From a virus, in the IMG/VR virus record IMGVR_UViG_3300036768_001306, positions 1 to 50,910 of that record: DNA of 50,910 nt; one strand, given 5' to 3'. Positions within the stretch are counted from its first letter, which is position 1. Every line of letters starts with the position of its first letter. Position numbers and translations under genes: made by a program. This document shows positions 25,610 through 31,538 of this stretch, piece by piece. A model generated the notes under the pieces. That model was given only the letters and a program-made list of their open reading frames with translations. It had not been told where the DNA came from and made no database searches.

Positions 25610-25615
25610 ATTATA
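25610..25615 (-). promoter_or_regulatory. Extended -10 box before portal gene
   Basis: TGATATAAT on the minus strand, between the terL stop and the portal start; the same nonamer occurs before terS at 27633. No matching -35 was found. Confidence 0.4.
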
Positions 25616-25620
25616 TCACA

Positions 25621-27015
25621 CTACACCCACAGCTTAGACAGACGTTTTCTTTCACTTTCCCTTCCTGCACCTCGAACACGCTGTACACGCAATGGGGAAG
25701 TGGTTTTTCCTCTCATCCCCACATCGCTTGCCGAAACGGCGCGCTCAGGGGCGAGACGATTATACAGCATCGAGAGAGCATCAATGATGTCATCGCTCTC
25801 GTGCTTCCCCCCGGTCCATGAAAGCATCTCAGAAAGGGCATCCTTCAACCACTCAGATGCGATGAAAAACACCCTCCCATGCTGCATAGCAGAACGCAAA
25901 GGAGTTGAGCGCGTGATTTTATCAGCAGCAGGGCGAACGAACTCTGTGATGCTCACCCCAGCCAAAAGACGCTTCAGGCTCTCGGCCAGCGACACTCCAG
26001 CCGCCCCAGGCTGTTGCTCGAAAAGCTGTACGACAGGTAGGTGAAGTTGAGCAGCGCGCTTGTTATCATCCATAGCAGTCCGCAGAATGAGCTCATCTCT
26101 CTCCCCAGGAGGGAGTTTGCACGTCACCACATCCATGACGAGCACCCTGTACTCCCCATCACCGCGCATGTATAGCACTCCTAGCGCCCCGGCCGTCTTA
26201 TCTCCGCGTGTCGTAGCAGCCAAATCCCACGCCCTCACCATCATTGACGGCTGCATCTTCCATGCAAGCACGTCCTGCATCGTAACGCTCCTCACCCAAT
26301 CGAGAGAAAACAAATCAGAGACAGGACGCACATCCCAATCGCCTTTGAGCAGCTGCTCGCGCGTGACAGGGTCGAGGTGTTGCAGGTTCTTCACATATTC
26401 ATCCACATCGAGGTATGGGTTGTCATAGACAGTGGCAGGGATGTAGAGGCGCTCGTGCTTAGGGGCGGATGATGTGATGAAGCGCGCCCTCACCCATTCA
26501 TGCCCCACCCCTCCAGGGTTCGTGGCAGCGCGCATGCGCAACGGAACGCTTACGCTTGATGTTTTGCGCAAACGAGAGAACATGTAGAGATACTCTTCTT
26601 CGCGAAACTGCGTCAGCTCATCAAATCCTATGAAGTGATACTCAGCTGATTGATACTTGAAACGATCCGATGGCGATTTCATATACCCGAATGAAAGCGT
26701 CGCTCCCGAAGGAAACGTCCACGTCTTGCTGTGCTCATTCCATTTCGCATCGCTGCCACTCAACCATTCCTTCGCCCTATCCATCAACGCTCCAGGCTGA
26801 GCGAGGTCCGTGAACGTCTTTCTGAAGATGATAGCGTTGTATCCCGGAACGTCAACGTATTGCAGAGCAGCCATGAGCAGCGCGGCCGATTTTCCTCCCC
26901 CTGCCGCCCCACCGTAGAGAATCTCAGGGATGAAGTCGAGCATCAAGAAGAGCTGTTGCTTTGCTGTGGGAACTATAGGAATGTACTCACTCCACTTGAG
27001 CTGTAGGTTCTGCAT
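25621..27015 (-). CDS. terL: Terminase large subunit
   Basis: The 464-residue packaging motor. The ATPase part has Walker A GGAAGGGKS (residues 35-43), Walker B with catalytic Glu in HFIGFDELTQF, and a coupling motif ATNPGG. The nuclease part begins with VRAWDLAATTRGDKTAGA, with an Asp expected to bind metal, and a second acidic site HESDDIIDALSM near the end. It cuts and pumps concatemeric DNA through the portal. It overlaps terS by 29 nt. Confidence 0.95.
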   Translation of the reverse strand: MQNLQLKWSEYIPIVPTAKQQLFLMLDFIPEILYGGAAGGGKSAALLMAALQYVDVPGYNAIIFRKTFTDLAQPGALMDRAKEWLSGSDAKWNEHSKTWTFPSGATLSFGYMKSPSDRFKYQSAEYHFIGFDELTQFREEEYLYMFSRLRKTSSVSVPLRMRAATNPGGVGHEWVRARFITSSAPKHERLYIPATVYDNPYLDVDEYVKNLQHLDPVTREQLLKGDWDVRPVSDLFSLDWVRSVTMQDVLAWKMQPSMMVRAWDLAATTRGDKTAGALGVLYMRGDGEYRVLVMDVVTCKLPPGERDELILRTAMDDNKRAAQLHLPVVQLFEQQPGAAGVSLAESLKRLLAGVSITEFVRPAADKITRSTPLRSAMQHGRVFFIASEWLKDALSEMLSWTGGKHESDDIIDALSMLYNRLAPERAVSASDVGMRGKTTSPLRVQRVRGAGRESERKRLSKLWV

Positions 27016-27613
27016 TTTCGCTCACCTCTCCTGTCAACAATGATGCTTCTGCCCCTTCTTCTCCACTAGCAAGAAGTTGTGTGAAAAGCTGTTGCAGTTC
27101 TTGCAAGCGCTCTTTTGAAGAAATCTGTTTCGTAGCATCAATGCTGACAGATGCTGTGAAAAACTGCGCTTTCTTAGGAGCAGCCAACCCAAGAAGCTCG
27201 ATGCGCTTCGCAATCGCCCATTTCACGATTTCGAGATACTGTGGGTCCCCAGGGGGGAGGGATTCTTCTTCGACGCGCTCGTATTCGTAAGGCGACCCTG
27301 ATGTTGCCCCCGTGCCTCGCTCTTGAATCTTGCGGCGCTTCGCGGCTTGACGAGATGTTTCATACGCTTGCCATGCCTGCTGTTCGATGAGTTCGAGCTT
27401 TTTCAGCTCGATGGCGATGTGCGCATCCAAATCCAGAGCCGTCTTCTCCTTCCACTCCTCCATCACCTGCTGCAGAATGCTGGACATTTCTCGCGCAGAC
27501 ACACCGAGCTCATGAGCGATATCCCAGACATCATACCCACGAAGGAGCATGAGCGCTGCAACACGAGCTTTCTCAGCATCAGCCAGTTCCGTTCTCGGGA
27601 AGCCGCAGTACAT
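26987..27613 (-). CDS. terS: Terminase small subunit
   Basis: The first gene of the virion operon. Residues 10-55 hold a helix-turn-helix (ARVAALMLLRGYDVWDIAHELGVSAREMSSIL) for recognising the packaging site; a central helical oligomerisation part (IAIELKKLELIEQQAWQAYETS) and an acidic tail that contacts TerL follow. It starts after AGGAGGTTAGA, downstream of a TATAAT box and a long polypurine leader. Confidence 0.85.
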   Translation of the reverse strand: MYCGFPRTELADAEKARVAALMLLRGYDVWDIAHELGVSAREMSSILQQVMEEWKEKTALDLDAHIAIELKKLELIEQQAWQAYETSRQAAKRRKIQERGTGATSGSPYEYERVEEESLPPGDPQYLEIVKWAIAKRIELLGLAAPKKAQFFTASVSIDATKQISSKERLQELQQLFTQLLASGEEGAEASLLTGEVSENAEPTAQVE

Positions 27614-27632
27614 TCTAACCTCCTGCGTGTTG

Positions 27633-27638
27633 ATTATA
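27633..27638 (-). promoter_or_regulatory. Extended -10 box before terS
   Basis: TGATATAAT on the minus strand, 20 nt before the terS ATG, inside a leader with repeated ACGCAT motifs. Candidate proximal promoter of the virion operon. Confidence 0.45.
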
Positions 27639-27718
27639 TCACATGCGTGTTCGATGCGTGTTATGCGTCTTTATGTGCGCCTTATGAGCCTTTTATGAGT
27701 CTTTTCAAGATGAGCTAA

Positions 27719-28003
27719 ATTACCCCCTTCTCTCCCCTATGGTTCCTTTTCCCCCCACCTCCCTCTCCCTCTACGCTCCCCTTCCCCCTCCTCTCTCTCT
27801 TTCTCTCTTCTCTCTCACACTCTCTCTTCTCTCTATCTCACTCTCTAATTCTTTAATACTTAGTATGCTTTAAGCATTCACCCCCTACCCCTTCTCACTC
27901 CCTCTCCCTCCGGTGTTATATTCACTTGCCCCCTTTTTTCTCCTTAACCCCTCTCATCCCCCTATCCCCCTCTTGTCTAATAAAATATTAGACACCCATC
28001 TCC
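27719..28003 (-). repeat. Polypurine leader of the virion operon (polypyrimidine on plus)
   Basis: About 280 nt without a gene. The plus strand is almost all C and T with CTCT and CCCC runs. On the minus strand it reads AAGCATACTAAGTA, a short AT-rich stretch, then GAGAGTGAGATAGAGAGAAG and GAGAGTGTGAGAG. The same ordered elements recur in the opposite orientation at 39828-39920. In both places they precede a large operon in its sense direction, so they may be a shared promoter or leader element. Confidence 0.7.
27975..27993. promoter_or_regulatory. Perfect palindrome GTCTAATA/TATTAGAC
   Basis: An 8-bp perfect inverted repeat with a 3-nt AAA centre within the pyrimidine tract. AT-rich in a C-rich setting; looks like an operator or a small hairpin in the virion-operon leader. 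Confidence 0.5.
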
Positions 28004-28067
28004 CCCAACTTAGCTCGACTCTGACGCGGTGACCTCGTTACACGGATGGATGGCTTGGATGGTGTCC

Positions 28068-28096
28068 TTGACAGAATGACAGACTTGTGTTATGAT
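28068..28096 (+). promoter_or_regulatory. Sigma-70 promoter of the tRNA gene
   Basis: TTGACA (28068-28073), exactly 17 nt spacer, TATGAT (28091-28096). The predicted start is about 20 nt before the tRNA. The best canonical promoter in the window. Confidence 0.85.
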
Positions 28097-28123
28097 ACGG
28101 CTGAGGGGTGAGCGAGCGCGGGT

Positions 28124-28200
28124 TGGGCTGTAGCTCAATCGGAGAGAGCACCCGCCTTATAAGCGGGAGGTTTCTGGTTCAACTCCAGACAGCCCAACCA
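28124..28200 (+). tRNA. tRNA-Ile(UAU)
   Basis: A complete 77-nt tRNA with encoded CCA: acceptor TGGGCTG/CAGCCCA, D stem GCTC/GAGC, anticodon stem CCCGC/GCGGG with loop CTTATAA (anticodon TAT), T arm TCTGG-TTCAACT-CCAGA. It would read AUA isoleucine codons directly, without the lysidine-modified CAU tRNA most bacteria use. The first pair is U-A, unusual for isoleucine tRNAs. It stands alone in the control region with its own promoter. Confidence 0.92.
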
Positions 28201-28535
28201 AGCGAGCGAGTGGTTTTTACTGCTGCCTAAAAGATACAACGCAGCAGCTAAGCATAGATTCTTTACGCACTGCTCAGTGCACTGAGTAAAAGTACGCAGC
28301 GAACTGAGTAAAACGCATGCTGACAACGATAGTGGTCAATGCGGTGGTTGTGAAATGTTGCGCATGTTCGTGACGGGAAATGAGGGTTTCGTGAAGTGGC
28401 AAAATTTGGTGGAGTGGTTCGCCACTGCATTTGATTCCTCGTCTCGATTTTCGGTTCCATCTAACTCGCTGTACTGCAACACCTTACGCAACGCTCTTAC
28501 GCTCTGCAGAGATTGAATCTCAGCATGTACGATTC
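28201..28535. other. Non-coding stretch after tRNA
   Basis: No convincing gene. Visible are a short palindrome GCACTGCTCAGTGC (28267-28280), the direct repeat ACTGAGTAAAA (28278-28288 and 28305-28315) and an AGTGG/CCACT inverted repeat. No clear terminator for the tRNA transcript was found. Confidence 0.5.
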
Positions 28536-28584
28536 TGTGACAATCGTCAAACTTGCGATTACATGAAAAAATCGTGAGCAAGCT

Positions 28585-28600
28585 TGGCATGCTTTTTGCG
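28585..28600 (+). promoter_or_regulatory. Sigma-54-type promoter P1 (plus)
   Basis: TGGCATG-CTTT-TTGC with exact GG-N10-GC spacing; preceded by CT as in the consensus. Directed toward the early operon. Confidence 0.75.
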
Positions 28601-28675
28601 TACATGCTAAGCTATTATGCTTCAAGCATTTACGCTTATGCTCTAAAGCATTGAGCTGCAACGGTTTACAGCATA

Positions 28676-28691
28676 AGCAAGATTCATGCCA
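28676..28691 (-). promoter_or_regulatory. Sigma-54-type promoter M1 (minus)
   Basis: Minus strand TGGCATG-AATC-TTGCT, correct spacing, directed toward the tRNA and virion operon side. Confidence 0.75.
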
Positions 28692-28787
28692 AGATTCAAG
28701 CTTGCTGTGTGATCGTGCAAAGAGCATGTCTCAACATGTGCAATATTGCGACAAATCGGTGACAATATTGTGACGGCATGCTTCGGT

Positions 28788-28803
28788 AGCAAGTCTCATG
28801 CCA
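28788..28803 (-). promoter_or_regulatory. Sigma-54-type promoter M2 (minus)
   Basis: Minus strand TGGCATG-AGAC-TTGCT, correct spacing, flanked by TCT as in M1. Confidence 0.75.
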
Positions 28804-28867
28804 AGATTCACCGTTGATGTTACAAAAACGTGACAAATCGAGCGTGATTGTCATGGTCTCAACAAGT

Positions 28868-28883
28868 TGGCATGGGTCTTGCA
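28868..28883 (+). promoter_or_regulatory. Sigma-54-type promoter P2 (plus)
   Basis: TGGCATG-GGTC-TTGCA. Its -12 element forms the palindrome TTGCATATATGCAA with that of M3. Confidence 0.78.
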
Positions 28884-28887
28884 TATA

Positions 28888-28903
28888 TGCAAAAACCGTG
28901 CCA
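28888..28903 (-). promoter_or_regulatory. Sigma-54-type promoter M3 (minus)
   Basis: Minus strand TGGCACG-GTTT-TTGCA, a perfect consensus match, facing P2. Confidence 0.8.
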
Positions 28904-28908
28904 ACGCT

Positions 28909-28924
28909 TGGCACGAAACTTGCT
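28909..28924 (+). promoter_or_regulatory. Sigma-54-type promoter P3 (plus)
   Basis: TGGCACG-AAAC-TTGCT, perfect consensus match. Confidence 0.85.
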
Positions 28925-28948
28925 ACGCGTTACAAGCGGCGTCAATCT

Positions 28949-28964
28949 TGGCACGTTGCTTGCA
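28949..28964 (+). promoter_or_regulatory. Sigma-54-type promoter P4 (plus)
   Basis: TGGCACG-TTGC-TTGCA, perfect consensus match. Its -12 element forms TTGCAATTGCAA with M4. Confidence 0.85.
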
Positions 28965-28966
28965 AT

Positions 28967-28982
28967 TGCAAGAATCGGGCCA
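28967..28982 (-). promoter_or_regulatory. Sigma-54-type promoter M4 (minus)
   Basis: Minus strand TGGCCCG-ATTC-TTGCA, one mismatch in the -24 element, facing P4. Confidence 0.65.
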
Positions 28983-29053
28983 AATTCTGGCTTTATACGT
29001 CTTAACTTTACCATTTAGGGGGTTTGGGGGGTGGCGGGGGAGGTGGTGTGTGT

Positions 29054-29187
29054 GCGTGGGTGGTGCGTGGGTGGTGCGCGGGTGCGTGGGTGGTGCGTGG
29101 GTGGTGCGCGGGTGCGTGGGTGGTGCGTGGGTGGTGCGTGGGTGGTGCGCGGGTGCGTGGGTGGTGCGTGGGTGGTGCGTGGGTGGT
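29054..29187 (+). repeat. G-rich tandem array (11-bp and 8-bp units)
   Basis: Ten copies of GCGTGGGTGGT interspersed with three copies of GCGCGGGT in the order 2+1, 2+1, 3+1, 3. The plus strand and its RNA could form G-quadruplexes. Frames through the array give low-complexity Val/Gly/Trp peptides and are not credible genes. It lies just downstream of the P4 start. Confidence 0.9.
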
Positions 29188-29226
29188 GTGGTGCTACACA
29201 CCACCACCCAACCCCAACGGTTGGGG
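29182..29226 (+). ncRNA. Two hairpins closing the G-rich array
   Basis: GGTGGTGTG pairs with CACACCACC (29182-29205), using the last array unit, and CCCCAA pairs with TTGGGG (29212-29226). In RNA these compete with G-quadruplex formation in the array. Confidence 0.55.
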
Positions 29227-29250
29227 GGTGACTACATCCAACCCCGGCTA

Positions 29251-29329
29251 GGTAGTGCGGTATGCTTTGCCACGGGAAACCGTCTCGGTTACGCTCTGGC
29301 GAGCGTCACTACCGCTGGCGCAAGAGCAT
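29251..29329 (+). ncRNA. Structured leader RNA: three-way junction with pseudoknot
   Basis: A stem GGTAGTG/CACTACC (29251-29257, 29307-29313) encloses two hairpins, AACCG/CGGTT and ACGCTC/GAGCGT. The single strand ATGCTTTGC (29262-29270) inside it can pair with GCAAGAGCAT (29320-29329) outside, a pseudoknot with one bulge. It lies upstream of the first gene's SD-proximal pseudoknot and may correspond to the first member of the tandem pairs seen further on. A strong GCCAACCG/CGGTTGGC hairpin (29379-29401 area) follows. Confidence 0.55.
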
Positions 29330-29405
29330 CGGCTACCAGTAACGGCGTGTTGGTGCGTCACCCCCCGCGGTTTCACTTGCCAACCGTGCTAGCCGGTTGG
29401 CGCAA

Positions 29406-29469
29406 GCTTGCGTCACGCAATAAACGCTCACGCACGTGACGCAAGCAAAAAAAATAAATTGCGTGAGCG
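29406..29469 (+). ncRNA. SD-proximal pseudoknot PK0
   Basis: Helix 1 GCTTGCGTCACG/CGTGACGCAAGC (12 bp). Loop bases CGCTCACGCA (29425-29434) pair with TGCGTGAGCG (29460-29469) across an A-rich 13-nt loop. The Shine-Dalgarno GAAGGGGG begins at the next base, before the ATG at 29482. Confidence 0.85.
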
Positions 29470-29481
29470 GAAGGGGGAAAC

Positions 29482-29679
29482 ATGAAAACTGCAGAGTTTG
29501 CCATCCATGAACTTCCGGAAAGCTTGCGCAAGCAAATCTTGACGCTTGCGCGAAAGCGCGCGTTGACGGCAGAGCAACGCAAAATCGCACGCGCCGTTGA
29601 CGCACTACGGCGCGCAGGGATTGACGTTGACGCGCCGGAAATTCCGCTCCCCGATTCAATCACGATCCGCTTGCGTTGA
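29482..29679 (+). CDS. Early protein, 65 aa, unknown
   Basis: First gene of the early operon. A basic, helical N-terminal two thirds (LPESLRKQILTLARKRALTAEQRKIARAV) and a short strand-like C-terminus. Not recognised; size, charge and position are typical of phage host-takeover proteins. Translation starts right behind pseudoknot PK0, and a terminator hairpin follows the stop, so it can be made as a monocistronic message from the sigma-54-type promoters. Confidence 0.75.
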   Translation: MKTAEFAIHELPESLRKQILTLARKRALTAEQRKIARAVDALRRAGIDVDAPEIPLPDSITIRLR

Positions 29680-29680
29680 T

Positions 29681-29722
29681 GGTGCAAGGGGGCTTGCTAG
29701 CGGCCCCCTTTATTTTTGCACC
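29681..29722 (+). terminator. Terminator-like hairpin A
   Basis: AAGGGGGC pairs with GCCCCCTT followed by TATTTTT, within an outer GGTGCA/TGCACC. It directly follows the stop of the first early gene. Confidence 0.75.
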
Positions 29723-29728
29723 TAGGCA

Positions 29729-29787
29729 CCTACCCGCAAGTTTTGCGAGTTTTCCTTGCGAGTAGGAAAACGCAAATAAAAACTCGC
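29729..29787 (+). ncRNA. Pseudoknot A1
   Basis: Helix 1 CCTACCCGCAAG/CTTGCGAGTAGG with one mismatch. Loop GCGAGTTTT (29745-29753) pairs with AAAACTCGC (29779-29787). First of a tandem pair. Confidence 0.75.
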
Positions 29788-29788
29788 T

Positions 29789-29855
29789 TAGCGCGCAGAA
29801 ATTTTTCCCGGTTTTGATTTTTGCGCGCTAAAAAAAATCAAAAAACAAAACCGGG
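29789..29855 (+). ncRNA. SD-proximal pseudoknot A2
   Basis: Helix 1 TAGCGCGCA/TGCGCGCTA. Loop CCCGGTTTTG (29807-29816) pairs with CAAAACCGGG (29846-29855); third loop 15 nt, nearly all A. The AGGGAGG ribosome site starts at the next base. Confidence 0.85.
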
Positions 29856-29866
29856 AGGGAGGAAAC

Positions 29867-30076
29867 ATGTACGAAGTCGTTTTGGCTCGCAAGGAGAAAA
29901 ACGGAATTTACCGTCAGGTTTTTCATGCTGTGGACAAAACGCCATGGCGAGCGAAAGAGATCGCCGTGCAGTTGAAGCTATTTCGAACCTATATGGACGG
30001 TAACAGAGAGCAAATTTTCTCGGACCTGGACGGTAAATACAAGATGTACGTAACTCGGATTGATCGTTGGTGGTAG
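29867..30076 (+). CDS. Early protein, 69 aa, unknown
   Basis: Small basic protein (MYEVVLARKEKNGIYRQVFHAV, then KYKMYVTRIDRWW) with strand-helix-strand character. Not recognised. It is framed by pseudoknot A2 upstream and a terminator-like hairpin downstream, whose first stem TTGGTGG/CCACCAA includes the stop codon. Confidence 0.75.
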   Translation: MYEVVLARKEKNGIYRQVFHAVDKTPWRAKEIAVQLKLFRTYMDGNREQIFSDLDGKYKMYVTRIDRWW

Positions 30077-30094
30077 AAAAACCCACCAATGATC

Positions 30095-30137
30095 ACGGTG
30101 CGTTTTAGGTCCGAACCCTTGCGCACCGTTTTATTTT
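30095..30137 (+). terminator. Terminator-like hairpin B
   Basis: ACGGTGCG pairs with CGCACCGT, followed by TTTATTTTTTTT and then the motif TCGTCATTTC also seen after hairpins C, E and F. Confidence 0.8.
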
Positions 30138-30150
30138 TTTTCGTCATTTC

Positions 30151-30201
30151 CTTCCACGGTTAAGCGCGGTCACCGTGGAAGAGAAAAAACAAGCACCGCG
30201 C
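30151..30201 (+). ncRNA. Pseudoknot B1
   Basis: Helix 1 CTTCCACGGT/ACCGTGGAAG. Loop GCGCGGT (30164-30170) pairs with ACCGCGC (30195-30201) across a 13-nt A-rich loop. Confidence 0.85.
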
Positions 30202-30208
30202 AAACAAT

Positions 30209-30259
30209 CTCTAGCGTATTGCCCGCGAGTACGCTAGAGAGAAAATAAAAAATCGCGGG
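30209..30259 (+). ncRNA. SD-proximal pseudoknot B2
   Basis: Helix 1 CTCTAGCGTA/TACGCTAGAG. Loop CCCGCGA (30222-30228) pairs with TCGCGGG (30253-30259), immediately followed by the AAGGAGG ribosome site. Confidence 0.88.
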
Positions 30260-30273
30260 AAGGAGGAACAAAG

Positions 30274-30585
30274 ATGAGGATTCGCACTCTGGAGTTGCAC
30301 CTTGAGTTTGACGATTTTACCTCGGATCAGCCAGAAGATCGCGTGTGGGGAGATACAACATTTCTTTCAACAAATAAATGGTCATACGGCGCGATGTTTG
30401 GAAAGGATGGGCAAACGTATATTACAATCGAGGAATTTGCCAATCCAACGCGATATGGTTGGGTCATTCTTGATGTGAATCTTGGCAGAGTAAATTACAC
30501 AGAGTGGCTACCTGGAAAACACATGCGATTGCGAGTGGCCTATGAAAGAGCAATAGTCGAGATTCACTTTCCAAAGAAACATTGA
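30274..30585 (+). CDS. Early protein, 103 aa, unknown
   Basis: Mostly beta structure (MRIRTLELHLEFDDFTS, KWSYGAMFGKDGQTYITIEE, RLRVAYERAIVEIHFPK). Aromatic-rich, no catalytic motif. It has a similar strand pattern to the 84- and 99-residue proteins that follow, so these may be distant relatives. Behind pseudoknot B2. Confidence 0.75.
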   Translation: MRIRTLELHLEFDDFTSDQPEDRVWGDTTFLSTNKWSYGAMFGKDGQTYITIEEFANPTRYGWVILDVNLGRVNYTEWLPGKHMRLRVAYERAIVEIHFPKKH

Positions 30586-30593
30586 CGCACATT

Positions 30594-30637
30594 CCCCGGG
30601 CAAGATTTTCAAATCTACCCAGGGATTAAATTTTTTC
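30594..30637 (+). terminator. Terminator-like hairpin C
   Basis: An imperfect stem with AAGATTT/AAATCT at the loop end and CCC/GGG at the base, followed by TTAAATTTTTT. The loop-end helix AGATTT/AAATCT is shared with E and F. Confidence 0.65.
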
Positions 30638-30647
30638 GTTTCTCTCG

Positions 30648-30700
30648 GCATCAAGTTTCGTGGGCGCTTGATGCTGGGGGGGTAAAAAGAAATCGCCCAC
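30648..30700 (+). ncRNA. Pseudoknot C1
   Basis: Helix 1 GCATCAAG/CTTGATGC. Loop GTGGGCG (30660-30666) pairs with CGCCCAC (30694-30700). Confidence 0.82.
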
Positions 30701-30704
30701 AATT

Positions 30705-30755
30705 CTCTAGCGCTTTAGCATCCCCGGGTGCTAGAGAAAATCTAAATGGGGGATG
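30705..30755 (+). ncRNA. SD-proximal pseudoknot C2
   Basis: Helix 1 CTCTAGC/GCTAGAG. Loop CATCCCC (30719-30725) pairs with GGGGATG (30749-30755). The following AATGGAGG contains the ribosome site. Confidence 0.85.
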
Positions 30756-30768
30756 AATGGAGGAATGG

Positions 30769-31023
30769 ATGGTAATCGAACGCAACAATCTTTATGAGTA
30801 CGAATGCGGCGCTGTTAATGTAATTTCATCGTATCGTTATGGGGAGGATTTGTATGAAATTGGAGAACTGGCCGATGATGATGCCATGGCGTTAGGGATT
30901 AACGGAAAGTACACGCATATAGATTGGAATGGCAGGCCAGCGCTCTATTCAATAACATGGAGAAAAAACTCTGCTATGGTAACATTTAGAAGTGGATACA
31001 AAATGAGTATTACATTCAAATGA
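30769..31023 (+). CDS. Early protein, 84 aa, unknown
   Basis: Beta-rich small protein with IDWNGRPALYSITWRKNSAMVTF, not recognised. Two in-frame ATGs exist: 30757 would place the GGAGG inside the gene, whereas 30769 has GGAGG five bases upstream, as after the other pseudoknots; 30769 is chosen. It is followed by a normal 22-nt spacer, not a pseudoknot. Confidence 0.7.
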   Translation: MVIERNNLYEYECGAVNVISSYRYGEDLYEIGELADDDAMALGINGKYTHIDWNGRPALYSITWRKNSAMVTFRSGYKMSITFK

Positions 31024-31045
31024 TTATAGACGGAGGTAGAGAGAA

Positions 31046-31345
31046 ATGTACATTGCATACGACGCGCAGTTGCTTACAACGTTGAGAAATATGGAGTATC
31101 ATCAAGGAGATTGGCAGTTTCCGGCAAAACTTTGGAAGTCTGGGAGATGGTTGTTCGATTTCGAACTTCCAGACTCTGAAGAATTAAATCATTGGGGAGG
31201 TGACATATACGCAAGAGTGGTTTGGACACCAAATCCGAACGATATCTACACAATTCTGTACAGAGTCCGTTTACGCAGAGACGGACAGTGGGTGATAACA
31301 CACGAAAGAAAAGATGGCGAAGGATTTGTTCGGGTGTTTGAATAA
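31046..31345 (+). CDS. Early protein, 99 aa, unknown
   Basis: Small aromatic protein (GDWQFPAKLWKSGRWLFDFELPD, YTILYRVRLRRDGQWVITHER) with a beta-sandwich look. Not recognised. It starts after GGAGGTAGAG without a pseudoknot, so it is probably co-translated with the previous gene as one unit. The stop lies inside a TTCGGGT/ACCCGAA hairpin preceding terminator E. Confidence 0.72.
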   Translation: MYIAYDAQLLTTLRNMEYHQGDWQFPAKLWKSGRWLFDFELPDSEELNHWGGDIYARVVWTPNPNDIYTILYRVRLRRDGQWVITHERKDGEGFVRVFE

Positions 31346-31361
31346 ATACCCGAACAATTCC

Positions 31362-31404
31362 CCCCGAGAAAGATTTCTAAATCTCCTCGGGGAAAATATT
31401 TTTT
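31362..31404 (+). terminator. Terminator-like hairpin E
   Basis: CCCCGAG pairs with CTCGGGG beyond an AGATTT/AAATCT helix, followed by AATATTTTTTTC. Confidence 0.75.
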
Positions 31405-31413
31405 TCATCATCT

Positions 31414-31467
31414 CCCCATATATTTTTTCGCGCGGAAATATATGGGGGGTATCGAAAAGTCGCGCGA
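31414..31467 (+). ncRNA. Pseudoknot E1
   Basis: Helix 1 CCCCATATATTT/AAATATATGGGG (12 bp). Loop TCGCGCG (31428-31434) pairs with CGCGCGA (31461-31467). Confidence 0.85.
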
Positions 31468-31470
31468 TTT

Positions 31471-31521
31471 CTCTAGCGCTTTAGAATCCCCCGGGCGTTA
31501 GAGAAAAAGATATCGGGGGAT
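31471..31521 (+). ncRNA. SD-proximal pseudoknot E2
   Basis: Helix 1 CTCTAGCG/CGTTAGAG with one G-U pair. Loop ATCCCCC (31486-31492) pairs with GGGGGAT (31515-31521), then AAAGGAGG. Confidence 0.87.
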
Positions 31522-31538
31522 AAAGGAGGAAGGCAACA

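Larger units (their letters stand above)
28537..28854. promoter_or_regulatory. Repeated GTGACAA(A)TCG sites, possible enhancer-binding sites
   Basis: Related short sites lie between the sigma-54 promoters: GTGACAATCGTC (28537-28548), GACAAATCG (28750-28758), GTGACAATATTGTGAC (28759-28774, near-palindromic), GTGACAAATCG (28830-28840) and ATGACAATCAC on the minus strand (28854-28844). They lie some 25-130 nt upstream of one promoter or another, as upstream activating sequences for a sigma-54 activator often do. The binding protein is unknown. Confidence 0.5.

Noticed and set aside
5331-27613. Many plus-strand open frames of 60-400 codons opposite the virion genes (for example 21566-22780)
   Set aside because: They are antisense shadows with Arg/His/Pro-rich composition, lack ribosome sites and overlap clear structural genes.
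28135-28914. Minus-strand small frames across the control region
   Set aside because: They run through the tRNA and the sigma-54 sites, have no ribosome sites and are Cys/Leu/Ser-rich noise.
29024-29251. Open frames through the G-rich array on both strands
   Set aside because: They encode pure low-complexity repeats (Val-Arg-Gly-Trp or Thr-His-Pro), have no ribosome site, and arise from the tandem repeat.
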